From positions 1 through 64,000 of the forward strand of contig CAWCCQ010000001.1 of NCBI GenBank assembly GCA_963794215.1: a DNA stretch of 64,000 nucleotides, given 5' to 3'. The first letter of the stretch is position 1. Every line of letters starts with the position of its first letter. The DNA is from DATKRB01 sp963794215 (GTDB taxonomy: Bacteria > Actinomycetota > Acidimicrobiia > Acidimicrobiales > RAAP-2). Below, piece after piece: positions 20,805 to 29,474 of this stretch. Below the pieces are notes generated by a model that was not told the origin of the DNA, made no database searches, and saw nothing but the letters and a program-made list of their open reading frames with translations. The position numbers and the translations under genes were made by a program.

Positions 20805-21033
20805 TTGTAGCTTCAGGCGCGTTGCACCCGTGCCTCTAAGCCTCGATCCACCGACAATCTTGAGATGAAGCGATGAGGTGGTCGTATTTTGACTGGCGGC
20901 TGACGCCACCCGGCCTCATCCGTCCGCTGACCGGGAACCTGGGCATGACAAGCCAGGAGCATTCCGGATTGTGCGAGTTCGATGTCAGCGCCTGATGCCG
21001 CCGTCTGCGGTGCGCCGCCCGCGGGACACGGCG

Positions 21034-22340
21034 CTACAGCGGGACGGGTGGCAGGCCTCGCAGCTTGTCGAGGACGCGGAGGAAGGCATCGGCCCAGGGC
21101 CATTCGAGGGGGGTGCGCAAGGTCGGAGTTCCCGAACGGTTGACCAGGCGGCCCGGGACCCAGAAGTACCGGGTGCGCAGCGTGCGCGCCACGGTGAAGT
21201 GTGCGGTCGCGGTGATCTCGCCCAGCAGGGCCGTCCAGCGGATGAGGTCGTGGGCGAGGGCGGCGCAGAGGAGCCAGGCCGCGTTGGCGAAGAAGTACCC
21301 CGAGGGCACGTGCTCGAGTCCCGCACCTTCTTTGAGGTCCCGGATGGCCAGCTCGACACGGGCATGTTCACGGTGGAAGGCGTCGACGTCGACGGGTGGC
21401 CTTCGAGGTCGGTGATGAAGGCGAAGTGGCGCCACTCGGGCCACAGCGTCGCCTGGCGTGCGATCAGGCGGGTGCGCCGCACGATGAGCCGGCGTCCTTT
21501 GTACTCGCACTCGGCCACCTCGGCCTCGCCGTCGTTGGTGTATTCGATCGGGGTCCAGGCCGACTCGGCGATGGAAGAGATGGCGCTGACCACGGACTTT
21601 TGCATCCGCACGCCCATGGTGAAGCCGACTTCGAGGCGCTCGAGGACAGCGATGGTGCGGTTGGACCAAAACCCCGAATCGAAGCGCATGATCAGTTCGC
21701 CGCTGGCCCCGGCCCGGCGCACTCGGGCCACGAGCTCTTCGACGAAGCGCACCGCGCCACGTCCGGTGTTGGCCGCACCCCGGCGCAGGCGGGCATGAAG
21801 CACCTCGCCGGTGTCTGAGCGCGTGGCGACGAGCGGGTGATAGCCAAGCACGTGGGTGTAGCCATAGCCGGCCCCTGCCTTGGCCTTGCCGCAGACTTCG
21901 CAGATGGTCGAGTCCAGATCCACGACCATCTGATCTGCACCGGGACCAGCCCCGAGCGACCAGGCCCGACGCAGCGCCTCGGCGAGGACGGCGTCGAGTT
22001 GGCGGACATGGCCGAAGGTGAAGGCGCGCAAGAACGTCCCGAGCGTCGACGGTGCCATGACCTGGTGCCCGAGCACTGACCACGTGGCTCCCGAACGAAG
22101 CACGTCAGCGTGGTCGATGTGGGTGCCGCCCGCCACCATGGCGTGGACCAACGTGAGGACCTTGCGCCCGGGCCGGGCACCACCGACACGTCCACCGAGA
22201 CGAACAGTGCCATTGATGAGACACTCGAGATTGAGCCGAGCGACCAGCGTCGCCACCAGCAACAGCCCGGCATTGACTACCAGGTTGGGCTCGTCGAAGA
22301 TCACGCTGACGCGGTCGATCCTGCGCGATACTGACGACAC
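21034..22340 (-). pseudogene. IS1380-family transposase, one frameshift
   Basis: This is a DDE transposase of about 435 residues when joined. It begins at GTG 22340 (SSVSRRIDRVSVIFDEPNL) and keeps VVDLDSTICEVCGKAK and LIMRFDSGFW with catalytic Asp residues. The frame is lost near 21400 after FITDLEG. The family C-terminus continues in the next frame as VDVDAFHREHARVELAIRD and ends at 21034. One base change of frame inactivates it as it stands. Confidence 0.88.
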
Positions 22341-22341
22341 A

Positions 22342-22414
22342 GAAAGTGCCTCCTCTGGTGCTGGTGAATCGTGACTTCGAACATCACAATTCTTCCAGGC
22401 AGGGAGGCACTTTC
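22342..22414 (-). promoter_or_regulatory. Conserved 12-bp hairpin just upstream of the IS1380 transposase
   Basis: GAAAGTGCCTCC (22342-22353) and its exact complement (22403-22414) enclose 49 bases next to the transposase start. The same stem with the same loop length occurs in the second copy (63387-63398 and 63448-63459). It could hide the start site in read-through transcripts, a known safeguard in other insertion sequences. Confidence 0.6.
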
Positions 22415-22525
22415 CGCGGATGCGCGGTTCTCAGTTCATGCGTTCAATCGGTGGATCGAGGCTGAGGCGGAACTATCCCATGCGGTCAGCGGCTCTGGGA
22501 GCAGGAATCGGCTCGGCTCGAGGAT

Positions 22526-22840
22526 ATGGATGCCGCCCAGCTGTACGAAGGCTTCACTCACATAACGATTTCCTGCGTCGAGGCCCTTGGCCTGTGCGGT
22601 ATCGGCGAGTTCCATTGCTCGGTGGACGACGGCGCGTGTCGGCCGGACGGCGCCATGCCGCTCATCACGATTGTTGGCCGGCTGGTCGAAGGACGTCTGC
22701 ATGGGCTTGGATATGCCGTGGTCCAGCTCCGGGGTCGCTGCGGTGAGCGCCAAGTTCACGATGCCGGAGTGGCGGCGATCGCCAACGCCCACCGGCCCCG
22801 GGCCGGCGCAATGGTCTGCGATGCGACTCACCGAAGATCA
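22526..22840 (+). pseudogene. 3' remnant of a third SCP2-like thiolase
   Basis: The frame reads MDAAQLYEGFTHITI, then EALGLCGIGEF, PDGAMPLIT and GRLVEGRLHGLGY, then LRGRCGERQVHDAGVA. These match the last third of the two intact thiolases. The 5' part is missing, cut off at the IS1380 end at 22463, and there is internal wear. It is a non-functional fragment. Confidence 0.75.
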
Positions 22841-22943
22841 ACGGGCAGCGGCAGGAGCACAGCCACTCGGCTCCCCGCCGACAAGGACAGGTCATGGAAG
22901 GATGATGAGCAGCTGCGTTGAGGGACACGATGATGGCCTCGCA

Positions 22944-23200
22944 TCGTCGAACGCGATAAGCGACCGCATATCGTCGCGCGTCAGGTATCGATAAGTGGTG
23001 GTTGTAGACGGTATCGATAATTGCCCCTTATCGTCTAGCGGGTAGGGGGCAACTGGTGAGGCGACTGATAAGTGGTAGTTGTCGACAGTATTGATCACTG
23101 CCCCTTATCGTCTAGGTCGCAAGAGGCAAGTGGTGAGCGCCCTATAAGTCGTGCCTATTGATCGGCACGGATAACCGGCCAACCTATCGTCGACCGCAAT
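22944..23200. repeat. CGATAA-rich repeat array, locus A
   Basis: Two well-matched units begin GATAAGTGGTRGTTGT at 22990 and 23067 (77-bp period). Each ends in GCCCCTTATCGTCTAG followed by a GGCAA-TGGTGAG segment. A third diverged unit begins at about 23143 (TATAAGTCGTGCC) and a partial one precedes at 22954. Within each unit GATAAG at the start can pair with CTTATC. The array is non-coding. Related arrays occur at about 26.8, 35.9, 39.75 and 43.3 kb. Confidence 0.75.
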
Positions 23201-23219
23201 ACTACGCGATTACTTCCAC

Positions 23220-23572
23220 TCAGGGGCATTGGGACCCGTTAAGCCGAGGACCGCTGACAGGCAAGCGGCCGGCGGTGGCCGCACGTAGGCGGCGGTGCCA
23301 CCGGACAAGGCATCCAGAGACCGAACTGAAGCCTGTCGACGGAACTGACTGCGACTTCGCCGTGCCCTTCGCCTGACCTCGGAACAGTGCCCATTGCGCG
23401 AACCGTGGTGCCGTCGTCGGAGCTGATTCGGCGCTCTCGCTCCGACGTGGGATGCGGTATATGGGTCGGATGCGACTTAGGCCGACGACCTGGATCTCTT
23501 CGACGAGTTGCTCGACGAGGCCCTTACGCTGGGCTGGGGAGCCACGGTCGAGGACCACCCCGCCGCCACGTG
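23220..23572 (-). pseudogene. Possible serine-recombinase C-terminal remnant
   Basis: A leftward frame reads VVLDRGSPAQRKGLVEQLVEE, then IRPIYRIPRR. This resembles the C-terminal region of large serine recombinases, where a QRKxLLExLVEEI helix precedes a strand ending in FRVP. A stop lies directly upstream, so the catalytic domain is absent. The family assignment rests on about 35 residues. It abuts the repeat array of locus A. Confidence 0.35.
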
Positions 23573-23752
23573 ATCACCCGCGTGCTCGATCGCAAGACAG
23601 CCCGCTTCCGCGTGAGGTCGTAATTCGCAGGGTCAACCTGCCGCTTACGGCTTACAGCCCTGGCGTCCAGCCGTGGAAGCTTGAGCCACCCGACGTAGGC
23701 TGAATGGGAGCTAGGTGAGGCGCCGCTTCGGCTCAGAGAGGAGTGACAGCCG

Positions 23753-24277
23753 ATGACAGCTGATCATCCATCTGGCGCTCACCCCGACCTCCGCGAGCGG
23801 GTCGCCTGGCGGTTATTCCGCCTCATCAACCCACTTGCCCGCCGGATGATCACCGCCGGAGTGCCGACGGGTGCCCCGAACATCTTGCTGATCGTGCGCG
23901 GGCGCCGGTCGGGCACTGAGCGCACGACGCCGGTCACGCTGCTCGACTTCGAGGGACACTCGTACATCCAGGCGACCTACGGAGCGCCAGGCTGGGGTCG
24001 GAACCTCCGGGCGGCCGGCGAGGCGACCATCATCCGCCCCGGCGGCCGGCGCAGTCCGGTTCACGCCATCGAGGTCTCACCCGATGAAGCGGCAGCGATT
24101 CTTCGGCGCGCGCTCGAGCCGTACCGCCAGGTGAACCTGCTGCGCAGATTGCTCGGGTCGCACGTCAGGCCGCCCGTCGCCCTGCTGCGCCGATACCGGA
24201 TACGCATCGACGACACCGCACAGGATTACCTCGCCGAAGCTCAGCGCCACCCGCTGTTCGAACTCCGACCCGCCTAG
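23753..24277 (+). CDS. Deazaflavin-dependent oxidoreductase (nitroreductase/DUF385 family), 174 aa
   Basis: This is a split-beta-barrel flavin/F420-type oxidoreductase related to Ddn of mycobacteria. The core ILLIVRGRRSGTERTTPVTLLDFEG and GAPGWGRNLRAAGEATI segments are typical: the first forms the barrel strands, the second contacts the cofactor. ATG 23753 follows a GAGAGGAG site. It stands alone, rightward, ahead of the YCII/ECF pair. F420H2 as cofactor is known for the family; the substrate is unknown. Confidence 0.85.
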   Translation: MTADHPSGAHPDLRERVAWRLFRLINPLARRMITAGVPTGAPNILLIVRGRRSGTERTTPVTLLDFEGHSYIQATYGAPGWGRNLRAAGEATIIRPGGRRSPVHAIEVSPDEAAAILRRALEPYRQVNLLRRLLGSHVRPPVALLRRYRIRIDDTAQDYLAEAQRHPLFELRPA

Positions 24278-24769
24278 CGACGACGGGGACTTTGGCGACG
24301 CGCTGGAACGAGCACTCGAGCCGGGGCGCCCGCTGCGAGCGGCAAGTCACCATTGCATCAGCGAGATCACCGCTGCTGCGACCAGCATGCGCCGCGGCTC
24401 GCACGAGGGTAAGTAAGGATGTAGTGCACGTCCAAGCGGACCGCGTCGTCCCAGCTGATATCCGAGCGATGTCAGCTGCCAGAGGGCAATTCGTCGCGGG
24501 GAGCTGGGTTCATGGTCGCTTCCGTCGTACATGTCGCACCTCACTCACTCGAGGTCCGAGTCGCTGGCGGGCACCACGCCTAGCCGATCGGCTCATCCTT
24601 CAGACACCTGCCGGCTCGATGGGGTCGCGGCCGCCTGAGGCACTGCTTGATGGCGACCCCGTGAATGCAAGATGGTCGAGAAATCTCGAGGGTCGATGTC
24701 GAAGGACCGCATACCCGTTCGACGTACGTGCGAGAAAGTACCTCTGAGGAACCAAGGAGAGTGATCAAG
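24278..24769. other. Intergenic stretch, no gene seen
   Basis: Short open frames only, with no family resemblance. The last bases carry the AAGGAGAGTGATCAAG ribosome-binding region of the YCII gene. Confidence 0.45.
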
Positions 24770-25144
24770 ATGCCGCGTTTCATGGGATTCGTGCGGATGG
24801 AAGAGGGCGTCGGGCCGCCACCGCAGGCGCTGTTCGACGCGATGGATGAGTACATCAGCGAGCGGGCCGCTAAGGGCGTCTTCCTCGACGGGGGCGGTCT
24901 GTACGGGACAGAGGACTCCGTGAACTACGTCGTCCGCCAAGGGGAGGTCACCCACGTCGACGGGCCGTACGCCGAGGCCAAGGAAGTCGTCGGCGGCTGG
25001 GCCATCATGGAGTACCCCAGCCTCGAGGAGGCCGCGGCGGACCAGCAGTCGTTCGCCGAGCTTCACGCTAAGTACTGGCCCGAGATCACCGTGATCTCCA
25101 CCCTGCGCCAGATCTCGACCGGCCCCGAGGCGCCTGGGGAGTGA
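24770..25144 (+). CDS. YCII/DGPF-domain protein, 124 aa
   Basis: This is a small ferredoxin-like-fold protein of the YCII-related family. The DGPYAEAKEVVGGW block (about residues 63-76) is the DGPF-type signature, and EEAAADQQSFAEL is the following helix. ATG 24770 is preferred for its AAGGAG site. Proteins of this family are encoded beside ECF42 sigma factors, as here with the sigma gene 79 bases downstream. They are often among the sigma factor's targets. The biochemical activity is unknown. Confidence 0.88.
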   Translation: MPRFMGFVRMEEGVGPPPQALFDAMDEYISERAAKGVFLDGGGLYGTEDSVNYVVRQGEVTHVDGPYAEAKEVVGGWAIMEYPSLEEAAADQQSFAELHAKYWPEITVISTLRQISTGPEAPGE

Positions 25145-25152
25145 CCCGAGAT

Positions 25153-25189
25153 CCGCCGATCCTTCGCCATCCGCGGCAAGGATCGGCGG
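25153..25189 (+). terminator. 12-bp perfect hairpin between YCII and ECF genes
   Basis: CCGCCGATCCTT (25153-25164) and its exact complement (25178-25189) enclose 13 bases. There is no T-run, so it may be a weak terminator or attenuator that separates YCII output from sigma-factor output. Confidence 0.5.
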
Positions 25190-25222
25190 CTTCAGGCTGA
25201 AACCGGGCTCACTACGCTGGGC

Positions 25223-26533
25223 GTGGTGCCGGCAGAGACCCGTCCGAACCAAGCCATCTACGCCGCCTGGCGGGCCGAGTCGGCCCGCCTCGTCGGTGCC
25301 CTCACCCGGATGACCCGCGACGTGAGCCTCGCCGAGGACTTGGCACAGGATGCCCTCGTCGCCGCGCTCGAGCAGTGGCCTGCCACCGGCGTCCCGGACA
25401 ACCCGGTCGCATGGCTGATGACCACCGCGAAGCGGCGCGCCATCGATCACTTCCGGCGTGCCGACAGCCTCCGCCGCAAGGTCGCGGAGCTCGAACGTGC
25501 CCGAGGGAGGGAGGAGGAGGCGATGGCCGGCGTCGAGAGCCAGGCCGACTACATCGAGGACGACGTACTCCGGCTCATCTTCCTATCCTGCCACCCGACT
25601 CTGACGCCTGAGTCTCGGGCCGCACTCACGCTACGACTGGTGGGCGGGCTCACCACCGCCGAGATCGCCCGGGGATTCCTTGCCACCGAGTCCACGATGG
25701 GCCAACGGATCTCGCGAGCGAAGAAGACCCTGTCCGAGGGGCACGCCGAGTTCGAGCTTCCCGCGGGGCCGGAGCGGACCAAGCGGCTCGACGACGTCAT
25801 GGCGGTGATCTACCTGATCTTCAACGAGGGCTACACCGCCACCGCCGGCGAGGAGTGGATGCGCCCCGACCTGGCGAAGGAGGCGATCCGGCTCGCGCAC
25901 ATGCTGGCCGCTCTCGCTCCCGACCAGCCCGAGGTGCTCGGCCTGCAGGCGCTGCTCGATATCCAAGGCTCGCGGATGCCGGCTCGGCTCGATGAGGACG
26001 GAGCTCCGGTACTGCTGGAGGCACAGGACCGGAACCTCTGGGATCAGGTGCTGATCCGGAGTGGCATGGCCGCCCTGGAGAAGGCGGGACAGCTGACTGC
26101 CCGCGGGACCCCGGTCGGGAGGTACTTCCTGCAGGCCTCGATCGCTGCGCAGCACGCCCGTGCGGTACGCGCCGAGGACACGGACTGGTGCCGGATCGCG
26201 GGGTTGTACGACGTCCTGGCCCGCGCCGCGCCCGGCCCGGTCGTCGAGGTGAACCGGGCGGTCGCGCACGGGCGGGCCTACGGCCCTGCCGCCGGGCTCG
26301 CCGTGCTGGAGGAGGTGGACGGCGATTCACTCGGCGACTCACCGCTGGTTCCGAGCGTGCGCGGGGACCTGCTCGAGCGGGGTGGGCTGCACGCGCAGGC
26401 GCGCGAGGCGTTCACCGAGGCAGCCTCGCGTACCGCGAACGCGGGCGAACGTACCGTCCTCCAGCGCCGAGCCGACCGGAACCGGTCGCGTGGGTCGGAC
26501 TCGGATCAACCTCCCCAGCCGACGAGGGCTTGA
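25223..26533 (+). CDS. ECF42-type RNA polymerase sigma factor with C-terminal extension, 436 aa
   Basis: The first 190 residues are a sigma-70-like core. Region 2 holds DVSLAEDLAQDALVAALEQW and AWLMTTAKRRAIDHFRR; region 4 is TTAEIARGFLATESTMGQRIS. The remaining 240 residues form a helical extension (IYLIFNEGYTATAGEEW, later repeats rich in Ala/Leu). This is the TPR-like tail of group ECF42, which is required for activity in studied members. There is no anti-sigma factor gene, as usual for the group. The start is GTG at 25223. Together with the YCII gene it forms the standard ECF42 locus. Confidence 0.9.
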   Translation: MVPAETRPNQAIYAAWRAESARLVGALTRMTRDVSLAEDLAQDALVAALEQWPATGVPDNPVAWLMTTAKRRAIDHFRRADSLRRKVAELERARGREEEAMAGVESQADYIEDDVLRLIFLSCHPTLTPESRAALTLRLVGGLTTAEIARGFLATESTMGQRISRAKKTLSEGHAEFELPAGPERTKRLDDVMAVIYLIFNEGYTATAGEEWMRPDLAKEAIRLAHMLAALAPDQPEVLGLQALLDIQGSRMPARLDEDGAPVLLEAQDRNLWDQVLIRSGMAALEKAGQLTARGTPVGRYFLQASIAAQHARAVRAEDTDWCRIAGLYDVLARAAPGPVVEVNRAVAHGRAYGPAAGLAVLEEVDGDSLGDSPLVPSVRGDLLERGGLHAQAREAFTEAASRTANAGERTVLQRRADRNRSRGSDSDQPPQPTRA

Positions 26534-26598
26534 TCAGATCAGCAGCCTTCAAGTAGCTGGGCTGCTGCTTCCTCCGGGGAGAAGCACGGGAGCCTCTA

Positions 26599-26809
26599 TG
26601 TCCTCCAACGAGCTCATGGTTCAACAAGCTCTTTAACTACCACCTGGCCAAGGTGTCCAACGGCCCCACCGAAGCGCTGAACAACCTCGTCATGCGCATC
26701 AAGAGGATCGGCTTCGGGTTCGCCAACCTCGAGAACTACCGCACCCCGGGCACTCCTCTACGCAATGGCGGGACGACCGATAAAATCGGTTATTGATCAG
26801 GACCCATAA
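26599..26809 (+). pseudogene. ISL3-family transposase 3' remnant
   Basis: The frame reads FNYHLAKVSNGPTEALNN, then MRIKRIGFGFANLENYRT. After a one-base shift it continues RALLYAMAGRPIKSVIDQDP and a TAA at 26807. This is the typical end of ISL3 transposases (NGPTE...N followed by the GFGF/YR block). The 5' part is missing. It overlaps the CGATAA-like sequence of locus B. Confidence 0.75.
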
Positions 26810-26846
26810 TCGCCACCTATCGCCGAACGCGACGCGGGCAGGTAGA
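26779..26846. repeat. CGATAA-rich repeat, locus B (weak)
   Basis: It contains CGATAA, TTATTGATCAGG, ATAATCGCCACCTATCG and CGAACGCGACG, which resemble parts of the units at locus A (TATTGATCACTGCCCC and TCGTCGAACGCG). It partly overlaps the ISL3 remnant and is the least certain member of the family. Confidence 0.35.
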
Positions 26847-26892
26847 TGGATGGATATGCATCAACGCCCACAACACCCCGAGCAACAATCGA

Positions 26893-28161
26893 TCAGCCCG
26901 TCGGGGTTGACAGGAGGTACAGATCGCCACACCAGGGCTTTCCCCCGTTCGTCGTGAGGTACTTGCCCGCTTTTAGTTGGAAGAAGTAATAGCAGTCAGT
27001 CTTTGGAAGGGCAGCGGTCGTCCCAAAATGCGTGAAGTCAAGCGGAGTAGGCAGGATGCCTCCGGCATTGTAGCTGCTCACGTTTCGCAACTTTGAGATA
27101 AACGACAAACGAGTGGGGTCCTTACCAGCAAGTTGGAGGCCCTCAATCATCACACTCGCGGCGATGTAAGCGTCATACGTGCCGAGATCCGGAAGACCGC
27201 CCTTGTAGTTCGGATCGTATTTCTTGATGGCGTCGAGCATTTCCTTGGTACCGGAGTTGGGCGTGGTCATGTTGATCTCATTTGCCATGTAGTCGCCGTC
27301 AAGCTCGGATGCCGCGGATGGGTCCGAGAGCACAGACTGGTCGTAGCCCGTCTCGTACACCTGTTTGGCGCTGACGCCTTCGTCCTTCAACGCTCCGGAC
27401 AAAGCCGCGTCGGAGCTGTCGACCATTGGTGCGTCAGTGCCGTTGCAACCGAGGCTGTGAATCGCTAAAGCGGGAACAGAGAAGCTCGTCGCCCCAACGG
27501 GTACTAGGTTCTCGTAGCAATTGGAGATCCCTTGGTGCTTCACGACCGCCATAACGGTAGTGATGTCGCTGCTTATGACGCTATAGGTGACGCCTGCAAG
27601 CTTCGTGACTCCAATCGATTTTAGAAACGGGCCTATATAATCGTAAACTGCATACTTCCCTTGTATTGTTCCTGACAGCGGAATGTTTGGCCCCGTGTAA
27701 TCGAAGGAATTGGAATAGGTGGCGTCGGGCCACCCCACCTCGGGAATCCCCGCCTTATTAAAGATCGCATTTCCCGAGTCATAATCGCCATTGATGGCGG
27801 AGTCCTCAATTACTCCGAACACGTCCTTGGATACCAAGAGGGAAGCAACATCGGTGCTCTCGGTAGGGCTTGATTGGTCGTCCTCGACGACGAGGTTCAA
27901 TTTCCGTCCGTCAACTCCCCCCTGGGCATTTTGCAGGTCGAAGCGAGCCATAGCGCCCCCAGCGCTATCGCTGAAAGTAGGTGCAGCCGGACCGGTCTCT
28001 GTCGTCACGAAGCCAATGCTGATGGAGTCGGGGGTGACTCCTTCCGAGCTGTCTGAACTCTGACCAGAGGCCCACGCCGGAGCGGAGTACTCAAGTACAA
28101 GCGATAGGACGGCGACCATCAACGCCGATGGCAGCGCCCTGCGCACTCCCCCGTGCGGCAT
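26893..28161 (-). CDS. ABC transporter substrate-binding protein, branched-chain amino acid type (SBP3), 422 aa
   Basis: This is an intact extracytoplasmic receptor of the Peripla_BP_6 family. The signal peptide covers about residues 1-32 (ALMVAVLSLVLEYSAPAWAS). The block FDLQNAQGGVDGRKLNLVVEDDQSS is the family hallmark shared with the other three SBPs. The C-terminus carries TDCYYFFQLKAGKY and KPWCGDLY, where paired Cys residues may form a disulfide. It lies 33 bases downstream of an amidohydrolase gene in the same direction, so the two are probably co-transcribed. No membrane or ATPase subunit is near. It is the only SBP here besides SBP1 with an unbroken frame. Confidence 0.9.
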   Translation of the reverse strand: MPHGGVRRALPSALMVAVLSLVLEYSAPAWASGQSSDSSEGVTPDSISIGFVTTETGPAAPTFSDSAGGAMARFDLQNAQGGVDGRKLNLVVEDDQSSPTESTDVASLLVSKDVFGVIEDSAINGDYDSGNAIFNKAGIPEVGWPDATYSNSFDYTGPNIPLSGTIQGKYAVYDYIGPFLKSIGVTKLAGVTYSVISSDITTVMAVVKHQGISNCYENLVPVGATSFSVPALAIHSLGCNGTDAPMVDSSDAALSGALKDEGVSAKQVYETGYDQSVLSDPSAASELDGDYMANEINMTTPNSGTKEMLDAIKKYDPNYKGGLPDLGTYDAYIAASVMIEGLQLAGKDPTRLSFISKLRNVSSYNAGGILPTPLDFTHFGTTAALPKTDCYYFFQLKAGKYLTTNGGKPWCGDLYLLSTPTG

Positions 28162-28194
28162 CAGTGAACCCCCCCGTTGTTGCTCCCTATCGCT

Positions 28195-29298
28195 TCACGA
28201 AAGACCGTACAGAGTCGCCGCGTTGCGCCAGACGATCTTTTCCTTGTCCTCACTTGCGAGTTCGCGGAAGTCCTCTTCGACAACCTTCTGCGACTCCGGC
28301 CAAGTTGAGTCAGGGTGGGGGTAGTCACTCGCCCACATCACATTGTCGACACCCAGTCGGTCGAGAGTCCTCAAACCCACCAAGTCGTCCTCGAACGTGG
28401 CGTGGAACTGCCTGTTCCAGTAGGTGCTGGGCAACTCGTCAATCACGCCTCGGGCGACCCAGTTATGACGGCGAAACATCGTGTCGAGTCGCTCAAGGTA
28501 GTAGGCGATCCACCCGATGCCCGATTCCACCAACACGAGATTCAAGTCCGGATTCCGAGGCAGCATTCCGCCGAGGATCCAACTGGACACAAGCTCGGCC
28601 ATGTGAATCGGAGGCAGCGACTGAAAAATGGCCTTGCTCGGCGTAGGGTCCGCCTGCTGCATCAACGTTAGGCCCTTGGTTACCGAGGTGTGCAGGCTGA
28701 TGGGGATATTGTGATCGGCGAACGCTCGCCACAGCGGCTGGTAACGCTCATCCCAATAGTGAGGCAGGTCGAAGAGATCCGGGTAGGTGGGGATGGTGGC
28801 TGCCCGAAAACCTAGCTTGGCAAGTCGCCCAAGCTCGGCAACGCCTTCAGCGACATCGGCCACTGGAACAACGCCCACTGGGATAAGCCGCCTTGGAGCG
28901 GCCTGAATCCATTCGGCCAGAGTGTCGTTGTAGGCGCGGAAACAGGCGGACCGTGCCGCGTGATCATGAATAGCAGCAAGAGGACCTCCGTCGACACCGA
29001 CGGTGCTCTGGCTGTAGAGCACTTCGGCCTCCACCCCGTCAATGTCCTGGTCCTTGAGGCGCTCTACTGGGTCGAGCATGCCCGACCTTCCTTGAGCGGG
29101 CCAGTTGGTCTCCTGGTGTTCTTTGGCTTCCCTCACCACGGAACGTTGCTCTTCATTCATCGACGCGTCGGCCTGCGCAATGAAATTCCGCGTGACATCC
29201 GAGTATTGCTTCGGGACGTGAGCCAAAAAACTCTCGTCCGGAATGGTGACGTGCGAGTCGGAGGAGATCAAGCGTTGCTGAATTCCTGTCGTCGCCAT
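28195..29298 (-). CDS. Metal-dependent amidohydrolase (amidohydrolase 2 family), 367 aa
   Basis: This is a TIM-barrel hydrolase or decarboxylase of the ACMSD/gamma-resorcylate-decarboxylase-like group. ISSDSHVTIPDE near the N-terminus supplies the first metal ligands, ISLHTS a middle His, and VMWASDYPHPDSTWP the late catalytic Asp/His. ATG 29298 follows a GGGGAGGGAGCC site; an upstream extension in the same frame has no such site. It precedes SBP3 in one operon. A ruined paralogue lies at 16877-17987. Known relatives act on aromatic or cyclic acids; the substrate here is not determinable. Confidence 0.9.
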   Translation of the reverse strand: MATTGIQQRLISSDSHVTIPDESFLAHVPKQYSDVTRNFIAQADASMNEEQRSVVREAKEHQETNWPAQGRSGMLDPVERLKDQDIDGVEAEVLYSQSTVGVDGGPLAAIHDHAARSACFRAYNDTLAEWIQAAPRRLIPVGVVPVADVAEGVAELGRLAKLGFRAATIPTYPDLFDLPHYWDERYQPLWRAFADHNIPISLHTSVTKGLTLMQQADPTPSKAIFQSLPPIHMAELVSSWILGGMLPRNPDLNLVLVESGIGWIAYYLERLDTMFRRHNWVARGVIDELPSTYWNRQFHATFEDDLVGLRTLDRLGVDNVMWASDYPHPDSTWPESQKVVEEDFRELASEDKEKIVWRNAATLYGLS

Positions 29299-29474
29299 TT
29301 GGGCTCCCTCCCCGTAAGGCCAAAAGGGAAATCCGCCGCCATCTCCTCGGCCCTCAGCACACACCTTAAAATCGTTATAACACATGAAGCTGGTCAGCGG
29401 AAGCGTCTCAGTGTCGAGAGATTCCGAGCGGGGCACTCCGCGACCTACGCAACGATCTCCGCAGGTCGCCGTCA

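Larger units (their letters stand above)
20839..22463 (-). mobile_element. IS1380-family insertion sequence, copy 1
   Basis: Terminal inverted repeats AGCCTCGATCCACCGA (20839-20854) and its complement (22448-22463) bound 1625 bp, the usual IS1380 size. The bases just outside are CTAAG at the left and CTGAG at the right (counting from CCTCG inward), a near match but not an exact target duplication. A second copy enters at about 63335 with the same end sequence, preceded by CTTAG. The right end cuts a thiolase gene. Confidence 0.85.

Noticed and set aside
20985..22340. Intact 451-aa IS1380 transposase
   Set aside because: The last about 130 residues of that frame are not family-like; the true C-terminus lies in another frame, so the gene is frameshifted.
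22944..23200. CRISPR array
   Set aside because: The repeats are about 77 bp apart without unique spacers of constant length, the units are mostly alike throughout, and no cas genes are present.
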